Positions 8,891 through 19,400 of a stretch of DNA of 64,000 bases are shown in pieces; within the stretch, counting starts at the first letter, position 1; each line of letters begins with the position of its first letter. The notes beneath the pieces were generated by a model that did not search any database, was not told the origin of the DNA, and saw only the letters and a list, made by a program, of their open reading frames with translations. The DNA is from EW11 sp035765635 (lineage in GTDB: Bacteria; Verrucomicrobiota; Verrucomicrobiia; Opitutales; Opitutaceae). The position numbers were made by a program, and so were the translations under genes. The DNA is taken from NCBI GenBank assembly GCA_035765635.1, contig DASTWZ010000042.1:62001-126000 (forward strand). The letters are read 5' to 3'.

Positions 8891-11800
8891 TCAGAAATCG
8901 ACTCCGACACTGAACTTCATCGAACGACCCGTGCCGTAGACATAGCCATAGCGGTGCTGGTCATCGAGAAGGTTGCTTATATTGAATGCGTACCGGACGT
9001 GGTACCGATCCATATATACCGCTTTATAATCGATCATTGCATTCACGGTCAGCTGTCTCTTGGTCCAAAGTTGGACGAGAACCGGTTCCGGGTCGCCTGG
9101 CAGGGTCACGCGTTGAATATTACCGCCGCCGCCCGCGAAACCGGTGAACCACATGCGCCTGTCTTTCCATTCGCCGCCCACGCCGACGGAAAGCCCTTTC
9201 AAGGCTGGAATGGTGTGGTCGAAGGAGTAGCGAATCCATGTGGTGGCCGTGTTGGCCGGCGTATCGTCCGCCGCTTGTTGGTACTCTGGAATCGCCGCGT
9301 GATACGTGGTCGTGTCTTTCACGTCCGTGTATACTTGGCTCGCGGATTTATTATAACTGAGCGTGCCGAAGTTCCCGTCGCGCACGTACCAATTACCGAA
9401 GGCAAAGAACGGAGCGTCCACGAATTTGTAGGTGGGCGACGTGATCTCACGCTGCACATGGGCGAAGTTGAAGGTCGCGGTCAGATCGCGGGTGATGTTC
9501 GCGATAATCGATACGTCCCAGCCCTTCGCTTGATCGTCCAGAGGCACGGATGCGCCCGATCCCGTCGCGGCATTGCCAGTGTCGGCGGTGCCGTCGCCAT
9601 AATAATACGTCTGTCCGGGCGTGTATGAGAAATTGCCACCCCAACCGGTATAATCGATCTTCGCGGCCGTGAGGAACGCGAGGACTTGAGGGTCATCCAG
9701 GTTGACCAGGGGATGATATATTCCGTTATTCCCCGTTTGCCGTGCGGTGAACGTATTATAATCTGCTTCACGCTGCAATCCACGGAGGCCGGTGGTGGAG
9801 TCGATGCTCGAATCCCACCAGCGGGCAACACCAGGGATGCTGCTGAATCCAGCGCCTGGGGTATATTGATTCGCCCCCGCGGGGATCGCGGCCATCGCGT
9901 CGAGGGTGGACCAGAAGCCGGAAGGGAAGATCTTCTTTGCGGCATCGAGACCGACCTTTTGTATGCCGTACCAAACCGCTTCCGCATTCGGATTAGCCCA
10001 TAACGTCCGCTGGGTCGCGTTCGCGGTCCAACCGTTCTTGAGCGAAGTGTATGGACTGGGCGCCCACCAGAGATACTTCGGCGTATTTGTTCGCTCAATT
10101 TTATAAGCGGAAACAGTGCCGGAAATCCGGCCGTCGAAGAGGTCGAATTTCAGGCCGATTTCCTTGTTTTTCGCTTTCGTGGGGGCAAACGGCGCGCCGT
10201 TGCCATCGGTGGCGTAGTAGTTGGGAACCACGCCGGTCGAATAGAGCGCAAATACGGACAGGCTCTTGTTGATCGCGAAACTCACGCCGACTTGCGGGCT
10301 GGTTGCGGTCGGCGCTTTATTGCCGACGCGCGCAGCGATGTCGGGAGCGCGACCTGCTTCATAATCATAGTAGGTGATGCCCCATTGATCGTTGCGGTCG
10401 CGGCGCGCTCCACCGATCAACGTCAGCCGGTCATTGAAGAACTTGCCCTGATAGACCGCGTAATAGCCCAAGTCCCAGGTCAGCGTTTGATAATGATTCA
10501 ATTTCAGGCGAGGGCTGTCTGGCCGACCGTCGCCCTGAATACCGTATTTGAAGTAGCTGAAATCACCGGGATTGCGGTAACTGTATCTATCAATATCGGC
10601 GACGCCGTGGTTGGTATATGAATACTGAGGTCCGTAATAGTATTCTTTGAGATCCTGCTTTTGATATTGCAGACCGACCACGAAGTCGTGCTTGCCCCAT
10701 TTGCCGAGGTCCAACTTGTAAGTCGCATCCGTGCGTGCCTGGAACCGGTTCTCGACCTTGTCGTCGTCGATCCAATCGTAGCGCAGCGCTGACGTCGTAT
10801 TGGTGGTTGGGATGGTAGGTATGGCTCCTTCCTCGAGGAGGAAGTCATTATTAACGCTGGTATTCGCGACAAAGCCGTACAGGCTATCGCCACGGAATGA
10901 GCCGGGTGCGCGATTTTGATAAATCTGCAAAGGGGTAAGTCCGGCCGTGGTGTTCGGGAATTTTCCATCGTGCACCGCTTGAGTCAGTGCATCGCGCAGA
11001 TTGTAATTTGTCCCGCCTATGCTGATCGTTGCATCCGGTCGGTAATTGGCCGGGTTGTTGGTGGCGAACGGTTGATTGACCGTGCCGGTGTCGCGAATTT
11101 GGCGTGAGTCAAATTCGCGCCTCGACTGCGTTACTCCCGCTTTCAGAAAGAAGTCGTCGGTGATCTTCTGTGTCACGTCGATGACGCTATTGCGGAACGG
11201 ACCTTTCAAGTAGGTATCAGGACCGGACCAGCGAAAAGTCCGCGGGTTGACCGCGCCTGGCGCAACATCGGTCAACCAACTCGCGGCGCGCGCCAACCCC
11301 CCGCCCGCGCGAATATTTTGGAATCCGACTCCCGTCTGATTCACATGTCCAAATTCATTATCAATGACGACCGTTGTATTCTTGAAAGGGCTGAAGGAGA
11401 AAACGGGCGAAACTGTCCAATGCTTGGAATTATAGAAGTCCGTATAATCTCCTTCTTCTTCATAAGCGCCCGTCAAACGGTAGGCCAATTTCCAAGGCCC
11501 GTTGCCAAGCGGTCCGGTGAAATCGAATTCACCACGAAGAAGTCCCTGCGTGCCGACGCTGACCGCGGTGTGATATTTGGGAGTGAGAAGAGGCTTCTTG
11601 GGCAGGTAGTTGATCACGCCGCCGAAGCTGCCGACGCCATACAACAGTGCGGACGGGCCGCGGAGCACTTCGACGCGATCAATATTAATCGAATCAGCTG
11701 AATATTGGCGGCGAAAGCCGTCGCGCAAAACTTGGTCGATGACAAAGCCGCGCAGTTTGGTCGTCGAATCACCTGGGGCTCGGGTGGCCCCGCGAGGGTC

Positions 11801-12196
11801 GTTGGCTCCGGCGGATTGGCGATCGCTGTCGGGTTCGACAAACGCGTCGGATTGCGAATCGAGGACTACGCCCGCGGAATAGCGGAGCGCTTCGCGGAGA
11901 TTTGTCGCGCCGGTGTCGCGAATGAATTCGTCGGTGATGACCTCGAGGTTGAGCGGGAGCTCTTTGATCGGCGTGTCGAGCCGCGTGCCAGAGGTCGAGT
12001 TGGTCGCGCGGTAGCCTTTGTCCTTCGTCGTGGAGACTTCGAAGGGGGACAGGACAACCGTCTCCTGGTCGGCAGCGCCGGTTTTGTTGGTGGGGGCGGC
12101 GGGGTCGGTTTTCGCTTGGGCGAAACCGTAGTCCGGCAGCAACGCGAGCGTTGAGAGCAACGCAATCGCGGTCCGTTGGGTTGTAGTGTATTTCAT
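8891..12196 (-). CDS. TonB-dependent outer-membrane receptor (large, Opitutaceae type)
   Basis: This 1101-residue outer-membrane protein has a signal peptide (IALLSTLALLPDYGFAQA), a region with VVLSPFEVST that may act as TonB box, and a plug domain (LPLNLEVITDEFIRDTGATNL, then VEVLRGPSALLYGVGSFGGVINY). A long 22-strand-type barrel follows and ends in Phe (KFSVGVDF), as expected for Bam-dependent insertion. ATG 12196 gives the proper signal peptide; the frame extends 11 codons upstream without support. No SusD-like partner or CarboxypepD_reg domain is visible. The substrate is unknown; nearby FG-GAP/TPR and GH12 genes make a glycan or siderophore cargo equally open. Confidence 0.93.
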   Translation of the reverse strand: MKYTTTQRTAIALLSTLALLPDYGFAQAKTDPAAPTNKTGAADQETVVLSPFEVSTTKDKGYRATNSTSGTRLDTPIKELPLNLEVITDEFIRDTGATNLREALRYSAGVVLDSQSDAFVEPDSDRQSAGANDPRGATRAPGDSTTKLRGFVIDQVLRDGFRRQYSADSINIDRVEVLRGPSALLYGVGSFGGVINYLPKKPLLTPKYHTAVSVGTQGLLRGEFDFTGPLGNGPWKLAYRLTGAYEEEGDYTDFYNSKHWTVSPVFSFSPFKNTTVVIDNEFGHVNQTGVGFQNIRAGGGLARAASWLTDVAPGAVNPRTFRWSGPDTYLKGPFRNSVIDVTQKITDDFFLKAGVTQSRREFDSRQIRDTGTVNQPFATNNPANYRPDATISIGGTNYNLRDALTQAVHDGKFPNTTAGLTPLQIYQNRAPGSFRGDSLYGFVANTSVNNDFLLEEGAIPTIPTTNTTSALRYDWIDDDKVENRFQARTDATYKLDLGKWGKHDFVVGLQYQKQDLKEYYYGPQYSYTNHGVADIDRYSYRNPGDFSYFKYGIQGDGRPDSPRLKLNHYQTLTWDLGYYAVYQGKFFNDRLTLIGGARRDRNDQWGITYYDYEAGRAPDIAARVGNKAPTATSPQVGVSFAINKSLSVFALYSTGVVPNYYATDGNGAPFAPTKAKNKEIGLKFDLFDGRISGTVSAYKIERTNTPKYLWWAPSPYTSLKNGWTANATQRTLWANPNAEAVWYGIQKVGLDAAKKIFPSGFWSTLDAMAAIPAGANQYTPGAGFSSIPGVARWWDSSIDSTTGLRGLQREADYNTFTARQTGNNGIYHPLVNLDDPQVLAFLTAAKIDYTGWGGNFSYTPGQTYYYGDGTADTGNAATGSGASVPLDDQAKGWDVSIIANITRDLTATFNFAHVQREITSPTYKFVDAPFFAFGNWYVRDGNFGTLSYNKSASQVYTDVKDTTTYHAAIPEYQQAADDTPANTATTWIRYSFDHTIPALKGLSVGVGGEWKDRRMWFTGFAGGGGNIQRVTLPGDPEPVLVQLWTKRQLTVNAMIDYKAVYMDRYHVRYAFNISNLLDDQHRYGYVYGTGRSMKFSVGVDF

Positions 12197-12419
12197 CTGG
12201 GGTTTTGTTTTTGCAAGGCCGTGCGGCAAAGCTGCGCGGCAAAGGGGTAGCGAGCGGGACGGCTCCGGAATGGAGAGGCCGAGATTTAGCGGTGAGATCG
12301 CGGCGGAAGCTTGGAGGCTGGAGGAAGAGCGAGGCGCTGGTTCGAGGCGGATCGGGCGGAATGGGATAAGTTTAGCGATAAATCAGCGCGCGATTGCGGG
12401 CTTTGGCGGTTATTCAGGT

Positions 12420-13595
12420 TCAGCCTCGGGGCTCGCGCAGCTCGGCCAGGAGTTGATCGCGTTCGGCCGCGGGCAAATGGGTCGACGCCGCGAGAAAGCG
12501 CGTCGCGCCGGCTAAATCGGAGCCGGCCCACTCTCGAATGACTTTCTGAACCGTGTTGGTTCGCAGCGCGGAATCCGTGATGGTCTGTGCAAGTGTGAGC
12601 GCGAGTTCAGGACGGTCGGAAACCATGCTCGGCACCGTTGCGACCGCCGCGACGCCCATATCGAAATCTGCGCTGGGCTCGCGTTGGGCGAGCCAGGTGG
12701 CCGCGGTAACGGGGTCGTGTTCAACCCATCGGGGCACGGCATTCGCGATCGCGAGCGATCTCGACTCCCCCGATGGCAGCTGCAAAGCAAACTCGGCGAG
12801 CGCTGCCGGATCAGCGTGAGACCATCCGACCACAAGGCCGCGAAACGCCGCATCGCGCAGGGCCGGGTCTGAAATGTTTTCCAGCGCCGCCGCCGCTTCC
12901 GTGGGCCGGTGCTCGGCCCAGAAGCTGAAGGCATTACCCGTTTCCTCAATGCGCTGCGGCGTGTCAGGCCGGCTCGCGACAAAGCGCGCCGCGGCCGCGA
13001 AATTGCCCTGTTCTCCCAGCTCTGCGATCAACGCGCTCATGTAGTCGAAAGCTCGGTCCGGGTCTCGATCGCAAGCGGTCGCCGCAACGTTCGAGGCCTG
13101 CGCTGGCTGACCGGCCGATCCGGCGATGACGGCCGCGACCGCAGCGATGCGCTCGTCGCCACGCAGGGAAAGCGCGTAAGCATTCGCGTTCTGCGGCTCC
13201 GTTTTCGCCCAGCCGCGGAGCACGGCATTTTGGAGAGCGAGGCGCGCCCTCAAGTTTGGCTCGGCCAGCGCGAGTTGCATCGCCTTCGCGTGATCACGCA
13301 CCGCAAGAGCGGCCAGGAAGTCGGCTTTGTCGCGTTCGGTCCTCGGGGCCCGAGGGGCTTGCTGCAAGTCGCGCCAGCGGGATTCCACATTGGCGAAGTC
13401 CGCCACAGCAGGGCGCAAGTTCTCGCCCGAATCGGTGTTCGCGCCGGCAGGCTGGACCGCAGGATTGTCATAGCGGTCGCGCGACGCTGTTTCGGGACGC
13501 GCCTGCCGAGCTGCACCGAGATAAAATCCGGTTGCTCCGGCGACGATCGCAATCGCCGTCGTTCCCAAAGCGTAAATCGATTTTCGATATCGCAT
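12420..13595 (-). CDS. Alpha-helical repeat protein with N-terminal membrane anchor (paralogue A)
   Basis: The protein (391 residues from ATG 13595) has one N-terminal hydrophobic segment (SIYALGTTAIAIVAGATGFYLGAA), a polar linker, and then repeated alpha-helical units of about 30-38 residues rich in Ala, Trp and Asp-Pro (for example GWAKTEPQNANAYAL, GWSHADPAALAEFAL, EWAGSDLAGATRFL). The family is not one I can name, but the gene at 36860-38032 encodes a homologue of almost equal length. An in-frame GTG at 13601 overlaps the stop of the TPR gene upstream as GTGA, suggesting coupling. A protein-protein interaction role in the periplasm is inferred. Confidence 0.8.
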   Translation of the reverse strand: MRYRKSIYALGTTAIAIVAGATGFYLGAARQARPETASRDRYDNPAVQPAGANTDSGENLRPAVADFANVESRWRDLQQAPRAPRTERDKADFLAALAVRDHAKAMQLALAEPNLRARLALQNAVLRGWAKTEPQNANAYALSLRGDERIAAVAAVIAGSAGQPAQASNVAATACDRDPDRAFDYMSALIAELGEQGNFAAAARFVASRPDTPQRIEETGNAFSFWAEHRPTEAAAALENISDPALRDAAFRGLVVGWSHADPAALAEFALQLPSGESRSLAIANAVPRWVEHDPVTAATWLAQREPSADFDMGVAAVATVPSMVSDRPELALTLAQTITDSALRTNTVQKVIREWAGSDLAGATRFLAASTHLPAAERDQLLAELREPRG

Positions 13596-13597
13596 GT

Positions 13598-14704
13598 TCA
13601 CGCCGCCGGAAGTTTGCGGCGAATGGCGTCTGCTTGTGCGTCGAGCGCCGCGGCATCGGCCGTTTTGTTCAGGTGGCGCAGCACCGCTGCATATTTCGCC
13701 AACACGTCCGCGAGCACTGCGTTTTCGGAGCCGAGTGTGCTTTTCGTGAGCACCACCAGGCGACGATAGGTGTCTGCGGACTCCTCGAATTTGCTGCGCG
13801 AACTCAGCACTTCTGCGAGGAAGGCGAGGCGCGGCCCGAGATCCGGATTGGTCGCCTCCATGAAACTCTCGCAGTTCTCCAATGAACGCCGCGCAGTCAT
13901 CTCCGCCGCCTCGAGCTTGCCCGCGCCAAATTCATCGGCAGCGACTTCGTCGAGCGCGACCGATACATCCAACTTGCGGTCGATGTTTGTCGGCTCGGCG
14001 CGAAGAGCGCGCTTGCGCATTTCCAGCGCAGAACGAGCGATCTCTTCCGCGCGATCCCATTTTTTCCAGGAGCAGTAAAACTGAGCTTGGTTAAGCTTCT
14101 CGTGCGAGAGCCACTCCGGCTGATTTTTTTCGGTCAACGAAACGGCGCGCGCAAACAGCGGCTCGGCGCGCGCGTAGTCGCCCAGTTGTTGATATATGGT
14201 TCCCAGGTTGCGCGACCACAGAATGACTTCGCGGATTTCGGGCGGCGAAGTGTGCTCCACGATGTGCAGGATGCGCTCGAAGAGTTTGGCGACGCGGTCG
14301 TAGTGCGGACGCACGTAGTAATAAAAATTCGCCAAGCTGGAGAGCGGGTGCACCAGCTCTGGGTTGTCCGGTCCTGCAGCGCGTTCGCAGGTCGCGATGG
14401 CGACGTTGAACATGTCCTCCGCCTTGTCGTACTGCTTGGCCCAGAGGTACAATTCCGCGCGCTGCACCTGGCTGCGCGCGAGATGGATATCGGTCGAGTC
14501 GAGATGGCTCGCGAGCTCAATGGCCTCTTCGTTTAGCCGGACAGCTTCGGCGAACTGATTGGATTTCAGCGCCTGCATCGAAGCCGTCATTTTTTCCTGC
14601 CAATGCTCGATCTCGGGGCGAAGCGGAATGGCGGATGCCGGCGTGGCCGCGGAAAAAAATCCGAGAAGTGACACAGCGAGAAGTTGGCGAAAAATGTTGC
14701 GCAT
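13598..14704 (-). CDS. Secreted tetratricopeptide-repeat protein
   Basis: A signal peptide (LLAVSLLGFFSAATPASA) precedes TPR-like repeats of about 42 residues (LNEEAIELASHLDS, AEDMFNVAIATCERAAGPDNPELV, AEPLFARAVSLTEKNQPEW), the kinesin-light-chain style of TPR. The product is 368 residues from ATG 14704; the reading frame extends upstream to 14830 but without family-like sequence. It is the first gene of a coupled pair with the helical-repeat protein. It probably forms an envelope scaffold, and no catalytic motif is present. Confidence 0.82.
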   Translation of the reverse strand: MRNIFRQLLAVSLLGFFSAATPASAIPLRPEIEHWQEKMTASMQALKSNQFAEAVRLNEEAIELASHLDSTDIHLARSQVQRAELYLWAKQYDKAEDMFNVAIATCERAAGPDNPELVHPLSSLANFYYYVRPHYDRVAKLFERILHIVEHTSPPEIREVILWSRNLGTIYQQLGDYARAEPLFARAVSLTEKNQPEWLSHEKLNQAQFYCSWKKWDRAEEIARSALEMRKRALRAEPTNIDRKLDVSVALDEVAADEFGAGKLEAAEMTARRSLENCESFMEATNPDLGPRLAFLAEVLSSRSKFEESADTYRRLVVLTKSTLGSENAVLADVLAKYAAVLRHLNKTADAAALDAQADAIRRKLPAA

Positions 14705-14803
14705 GACTGACCGAGAGCGGGATCGCCCGAATCCGATGGGCGATGGAAAACCAGGGTGTTGTCGGCGATTGTTTGCTGAGGATTTGACGCGAAAGCGGAA
14801 GGC

Positions 14804-14833
14804 GCCGTGGAGCGTTAGCTTTGGCTCCACGGC
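14804..14833 (-). terminator. Hairpin downstream of the GH12 gene
   Basis: A perfect 10-bp stem (GCCGTGGAGC with its complement) with a 10-nt loop starts 16 bp past the GH12 stop. No U tract follows on the leftward strand, so efficiency as an intrinsic terminator is uncertain. Confidence 0.5.
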
Positions 14834-14848
14834 CTGATCATTTTCCGA

Positions 14849-15517
14849 TCAGTAGATGCTCATGCTGTTGACGGTCCACGTGCCCGTCCCGGACGTGATC
14901 TCCACGCCGTATTGGCAATTCTTGAGCGTGCCGTTGGGCAGGTGACCACCGTTGACCAGCCACTTGAAAATCGCCGCGAGATCGGTGGTGCCGGAGGTGT
15001 ACTTGCTCGTTGCGAGGAACGACCAAGGGCCACCAGGCTTGTAGACGTTCCAAGTGCGGCCGCCGATCGAAACGTTGCTCTGGTACAGCGAGCCCCACGG
15101 ACCGACGCCGCCGACCCAATTGGTCCAGATCATCACTTCCGTCGGCATCCAGCAGTCGTACGCCCAATCGTAGGCAAACGTGCCAGAAGAGTAGGAGGTG
15201 CTTTCGTTGTGGTAACCGTGAAGACTCGAGATGCTCGTGACGGTCTTGTTGATCGTCTTGCTGCCGTTCGGGTATGACTTGATCCCGTTTCCGGATTGAG
15301 AGCTCCACGCCCAAAAGTGCGGGGCCGAAGCGCTGTTGGTATCCACGTAGAGCGTTTGGGGACCAGCTCCGCCGCCCCAGACATCATTGTAGATCGTGTA
15401 GCTGCCGAGTTGGTATTGTCCCCAGGGATTGGTGGTCGACCAGGTTGCGGCGCCGGATGCTAGCGGGAAAGCGGCTGCCGCTGCGGCGACCGCGAGGAGT
15501 TTTGCGATAACTTTCAT
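14849..15517 (-). CDS. Secreted GH12 endo-beta-1,4-glucanase / xyloglucanase
   Basis: The 222-residue product has a signal peptide ending near ASGA and a single GH12 jelly-roll domain. The nucleophile Glu127 lies in PTEVMIW, the signature of GH12, and the acid/base Glu206 lies in YGVEITSGTG. The aromatic motif WAYDCWM precedes the nucleophile as in the family. ATG 15517 is chosen because it begins a clean signal peptide; the frame runs upstream to 15766 without signal-like sequence. It would cleave beta-1,4-glucan or xyloglucan outside the cell. It has no binding module, unlike the pectin enzymes of this window. Confidence 0.9.
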   Translation of the reverse strand: MKVIAKLLAVAAAAAAFPLASGAATWSTTNPWGQYQLGSYTIYNDVWGGGAGPQTLYVDTNSASAPHFWAWSSQSGNGIKSYPNGSKTINKTVTSISSLHGYHNESTSYSSGTFAYDWAYDCWMPTEVMIWTNWVGGVGPWGSLYQSNVSIGGRTWNVYKPGGPWSFLATSKYTSGTTDLAAIFKWLVNGGHLPNGTLKNCQYGVEITSGTGTWTVNSMSIY

Positions 15518-15843
15518 TGGCTTATCAGGGTTGACGCTTCCTCCCCAATGCGGGGTCGCTTGGCGAAGACGCGGAAGCAGTCGCCTTCGTTTGGAGCGGG
15601 GGATCCGCTCGCAAATGGGATACCTGGCGGACGTCGAGCAGCTGGCTAACTCTGTGGGGCGCGGCAAACGGGTAGTGGGGATGGAGTGGCATAGGGGGAT
15701 TCCGTGACACTCAAAGCGCCGATTAACGCTTTCGATGCGTACAAAGCGCCTTCCGCTGCGACCCACTTCAACCGCACATTCGTGGTAATTTCTCTCTGAC
15801 CAAAGTCATAGATTGCGCGCTCCGACCTCCCTCAACTCCGCGG
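15518..15843. other. Intergenic region between GH12 and response regulator (326 bp)
   Basis: No gene is supported here. It should hold the leftward GH12 promoter and the end of the regulator transcript. I saw no convincing hairpin terminator or -35/-10 pair. Confidence 0.5.
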
Positions 15844-16476
15844 CTATTCCAGCTGCAGGATGCCGCGTTTCACAGCGAGCAGTACGGCCTGCGTGCGATC
15901 GGTCACCCCGAGTTTTGCCAGGATGTTCGTCACGTGAATCTTCACCGTGCCCTCCACGAGACTGAGAGTCGCGGCGATTTCCTTGTTGCTCTGACCTTTT
16001 GCGATCAACACGAGCACCTCGAATTCGCGATTGGTTAATTGAGAAAGCATGCGGCTCGCCATGCGGCGCGCCACTTCAGCGGGAATACTCAACTCGCCGG
16101 CATGAACGTGCCGGATGGCGTCGAGCAGTCCTTCCAGCGGCATATCCTTGAGCACGTAACCTCGAGCGCCGGCCTGAATCGCCGCAGCCATTTCGTCGCC
16201 GCTTCCGTAATTGCTCAGGACGAGCACGTGCACGGAGCCGAATTCACGGCGCAGCTCGGCGATGGTCTCGATTCCGTTTCGTTTTGGCATCCGCAGATCG
16301 AGAATAACCACATCCGGGCGATGCACGCGGTACGCCTCGATCGCCTCGATGCCGTCTTCCGCCTCGGCGACAACCTCGATATCCGGTTCGTTGTTCGCCG
16401 CCGACGCGAGGCCCATCCGCATCAGGATGTGGTCGTCGACAAGCATGATTCGGATCGGTGAATTTTCCTTTTGCAT
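15844..16476 (-). CDS. NarL/FixJ-family response regulator paired with the adjacent kinase
   Basis: The 210-residue protein has a receiver domain (IMLVDDH, phospho-acceptor Asp60 in VVILDLRMPKRNG, Lys in YVLKDMP) and a LuxR-type helix-turn-helix (LTNREFEVLVLIAKGQSNKEIAATLSL). ATG 16476 lies 10 bp below the stop of the sensor kinase, so the two form a two-component pair at the end of the GH59-GH35-GH115 gene train. Likely targets are the operon itself and perhaps the receptor genes; this is inferred from position. Confidence 0.94.
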   Translation of the reverse strand: MQKENSPIRIMLVDDHILMRMGLASAANNEPDIEVVAEAEDGIEAIEAYRVHRPDVVILDLRMPKRNGIETIAELRREFGSVHVLVLSNYGSGDEMAAAIQAGARGYVLKDMPLEGLLDAIRHVHAGELSIPAEVARRMASRMLSQLTNREFEVLVLIAKGQSNKEIAATLSLVEGTVKIHVTNILAKLGVTDRTQAVLLAVKRGILQLE

Positions 16477-16486
16477 ATCGCTGCGG

Positions 16487-19400
16487 CTAGGAAGCCAGGT
16501 CGTTGGCCAGCGGAACGCGGAGGGAGACCGTCGTGCCTTTTCCAACGGTGCTCTCGATCGTGAGTTCACCATGCACTTTTGCCGCGCGGCCGCGGAGGCT
16601 GCGCAATCCGAAATGTCCCGCCGCCCGCCCGAGAACGTTGGCGGGGTCGAAGCCGCACCCGTCATCGCGCACGCTGAGCGACACGAAAGAGTCCTCAAAG
16701 GTCAGGCGCACATCGGCGTGCTGGGCGCGCGCGTGCTTCGCCGCATTGGCAATGGCTTCCTGCGCGACGCGCAACACGTGGTGTTCCACCGTCGAGCCCA
16801 AACGACGCGCGGTCCCCTCGACCGAAACCGTAATCTGCAGCGCATCGCTTTCCAGATGGGAGGCGATGCTCCTCAGGGCCAAGCTGAGATCGGCGTTATC
16901 CAGCAAAGGCGAGTGAAGATTCCACACGGCGTGGCGCACTTCCTGGCGGCTGAAGGCGACCATGTTGCGGGCCAGCGTGATGCCCGCGCGAATTTCCGGC
17001 GGGCACGTGCTGCGCTTCGCCGTGGTTTCCAGCTGGAAAATAACGCCGCTGAATCCCTGCTCGATGCTGTCGTGAATTTCGCCGGCGAGGCGGTTGCGCT
17101 CGGTTAACGTTGCCGAAGTCTGGGTTTCTTCGCGCAACTGCTTCATCGCTGCGTTGAGGTCAGCCGTGCGCTGCGCGACGCGGCGCCGTAGAATGTTGAT
17201 CCAGATTCCCGCGAGCCCGAGCACCAGCGCGACGATGCTGCAGATCAGGAGTGTGCGCTTGACCGCCCATCCCGGCGGTTTTTGCAGAACCACGATGTCG
17301 CTGCTGTCCCGGAGCAAAAGTTTCACAGACAAAATCGACGCGCTGCTTGCGGATACTTTGATCCAGTCCGGCAGCGCCGTTTCCAGCGTGCAGACTCCCG
17401 TGAGGTTCACGATTGTCCCGCTCGGGAGCGAAGGCAGCACCGCCGCGCTGTCGAGCGTCGCTCGGCAGATGCGGTGATCGATCTGCAGCTCGAGCGTGTG
17501 CCCGATTTGCGTGGTGTGGACGCGAGATACGACCGCGCGCACGGTGACCAACTTTGCGCCGCAGGTGCCGCTCAGGAGATCGTTCACGGTGGCGGCCGTG
17601 GGTCCGTTTGGACGCAATGAATCGGGCAGCGTGTGCACTGACGCGTGGCTCAGGACCAGCGATTCGTCCTCGGCCAAATCAGGAAACCCGATCGCGGAAA
17701 CCGAATCGCCGACGCGCAACGGAATCGCTGTTGTCATTTCGACGCGCGCTCCAGCGTACGGGTCCTGCACGAAGCACGTGGTCCCCTCAACGAAGGTCAC
17801 CGTTCCAATGATTTTCGTACGATGCAGCGGACCTGAGCCGGCGACGTTTCGCGCTACCGTGGCAACCGGAATGGCCTGCAACTTCGCTTCAGCGACAGCC
17901 TCTTCAGTGACTTCAATTTTCGTCAGATCTGGAACGAGCAACGTGCGAATCGGCTCGGGTGGTCCGACCACTCCGCGCACTTTAATCCGCGCGTCGATGA
18001 ATCGCTGGAGTGCGTCGGCCGGCGCGTGCGGAACGAGCACGTTGAAGACCGCGTCTGACGCGCGCACCTGCAACGCTTCAGGTCCGAGGACCGTGCGCGC
18101 GATCGCGTCCACCTCGACCCAATGCGCCTCGCCTTCGCGTTGAAGCGCGTTTTCGGCAGGATGTCGCAAGGGCTTCGGAAGTGTGCCGGGTCCGAGCACC
18201 GCGGTTAACTGGCCCGAAAGCCTGGGCGTGGTGCGAGACGGCAGTGGGTCAAACTGGATTTCGACTCGCTGCCCTACGCGAGTGGCCGCCGTCAGAACCG
18301 CGGATTGGCCGCCGATGAAGACCGCTCCAGTCTGATCTTGAACGGAAAAATAACGGCGTCCTTGGACGAAATCTGCAAACGTCACCACGCCCCCGATGCG
18401 AAAGGGCGTGAGCGAACTGCCGGGCGACTCGCTGCGCACCCGCCCGATCTCCACCAACGGTCCCGCGATTGGAATTTCATTGGCGTTGTCTACTTTGCTT
18501 GGCGCCAGCCGGAAAACCGCTTCCGTAAGCGCGACCTGTCCGGCGGAGTCGTCGACGAAACCCACGACTTCCACGGGTGTGCCGACGGCGAACTCGACCG
18601 GATGTTTCGACGTGACACGGATTGAATCGAAGCGACGTTCGAGCTTCAGCCAGACGGGTCCATTGCGGTGAGATTCACTGATTGAAAGCGGGATGCTGGC
18701 GTAGCCCGGCGGCCGCCATTGCAGGCAACACCCATGCGCCCCGGTTTGCACGAGTGCGACGAAAGGAGCGTCCGCGTCCGTCCCGGCACGCATCATGATG
18801 CCTGCCTTTGCCCATTCCTCTCGAGGCGCAAACTCGGCAAGTCGCACGATGATCGTGCCGGCTCCAACCATTTCGGCGTGCGCGAACGAAAATTGATCCG
18901 GGCTCGACCACATGTCCCGGCCACCTCCGACAAGCGTGTAAACGCCATCTTTGCCCTGAAGGTTACTGGCCGTTGTCGGCGCGCCCACCGGCGTAAGCTT
19001 CAGCGGAGCCGCGGGGCCCTGAACTCTATCGAACACCGCACGCTCCGACTTGTTCGGTGAATGGGAGCTCAGGACCAACCCAGTCTGGAGATTGTGCGAC
19101 ATGGGAACCTCCACCGGCGGGCCGAGGCGGTGCCATTGCGCGCCGTCTTCCGAAATATAAGCAGTGATTGAACCTTCGTCCGCGATGACCAGTGAGCGGT
19201 CGTCGACACTGGCAATTCTCCCGCGAATGCGTGCGGGAAGATTGCGATGAATTGAACCGTCGTCACTCAGCAGGCTCGCCACGGTTAGAAGCGGGTAGGC
19301 TTGCGAGTGGCCCCACTGGCCCAAGACCGTGACCGACGTCGGACCGGGAGATCGGACCGTCGCGACGATGCGTGCACCGTTCGCGTCCGTGGCGGCTTCG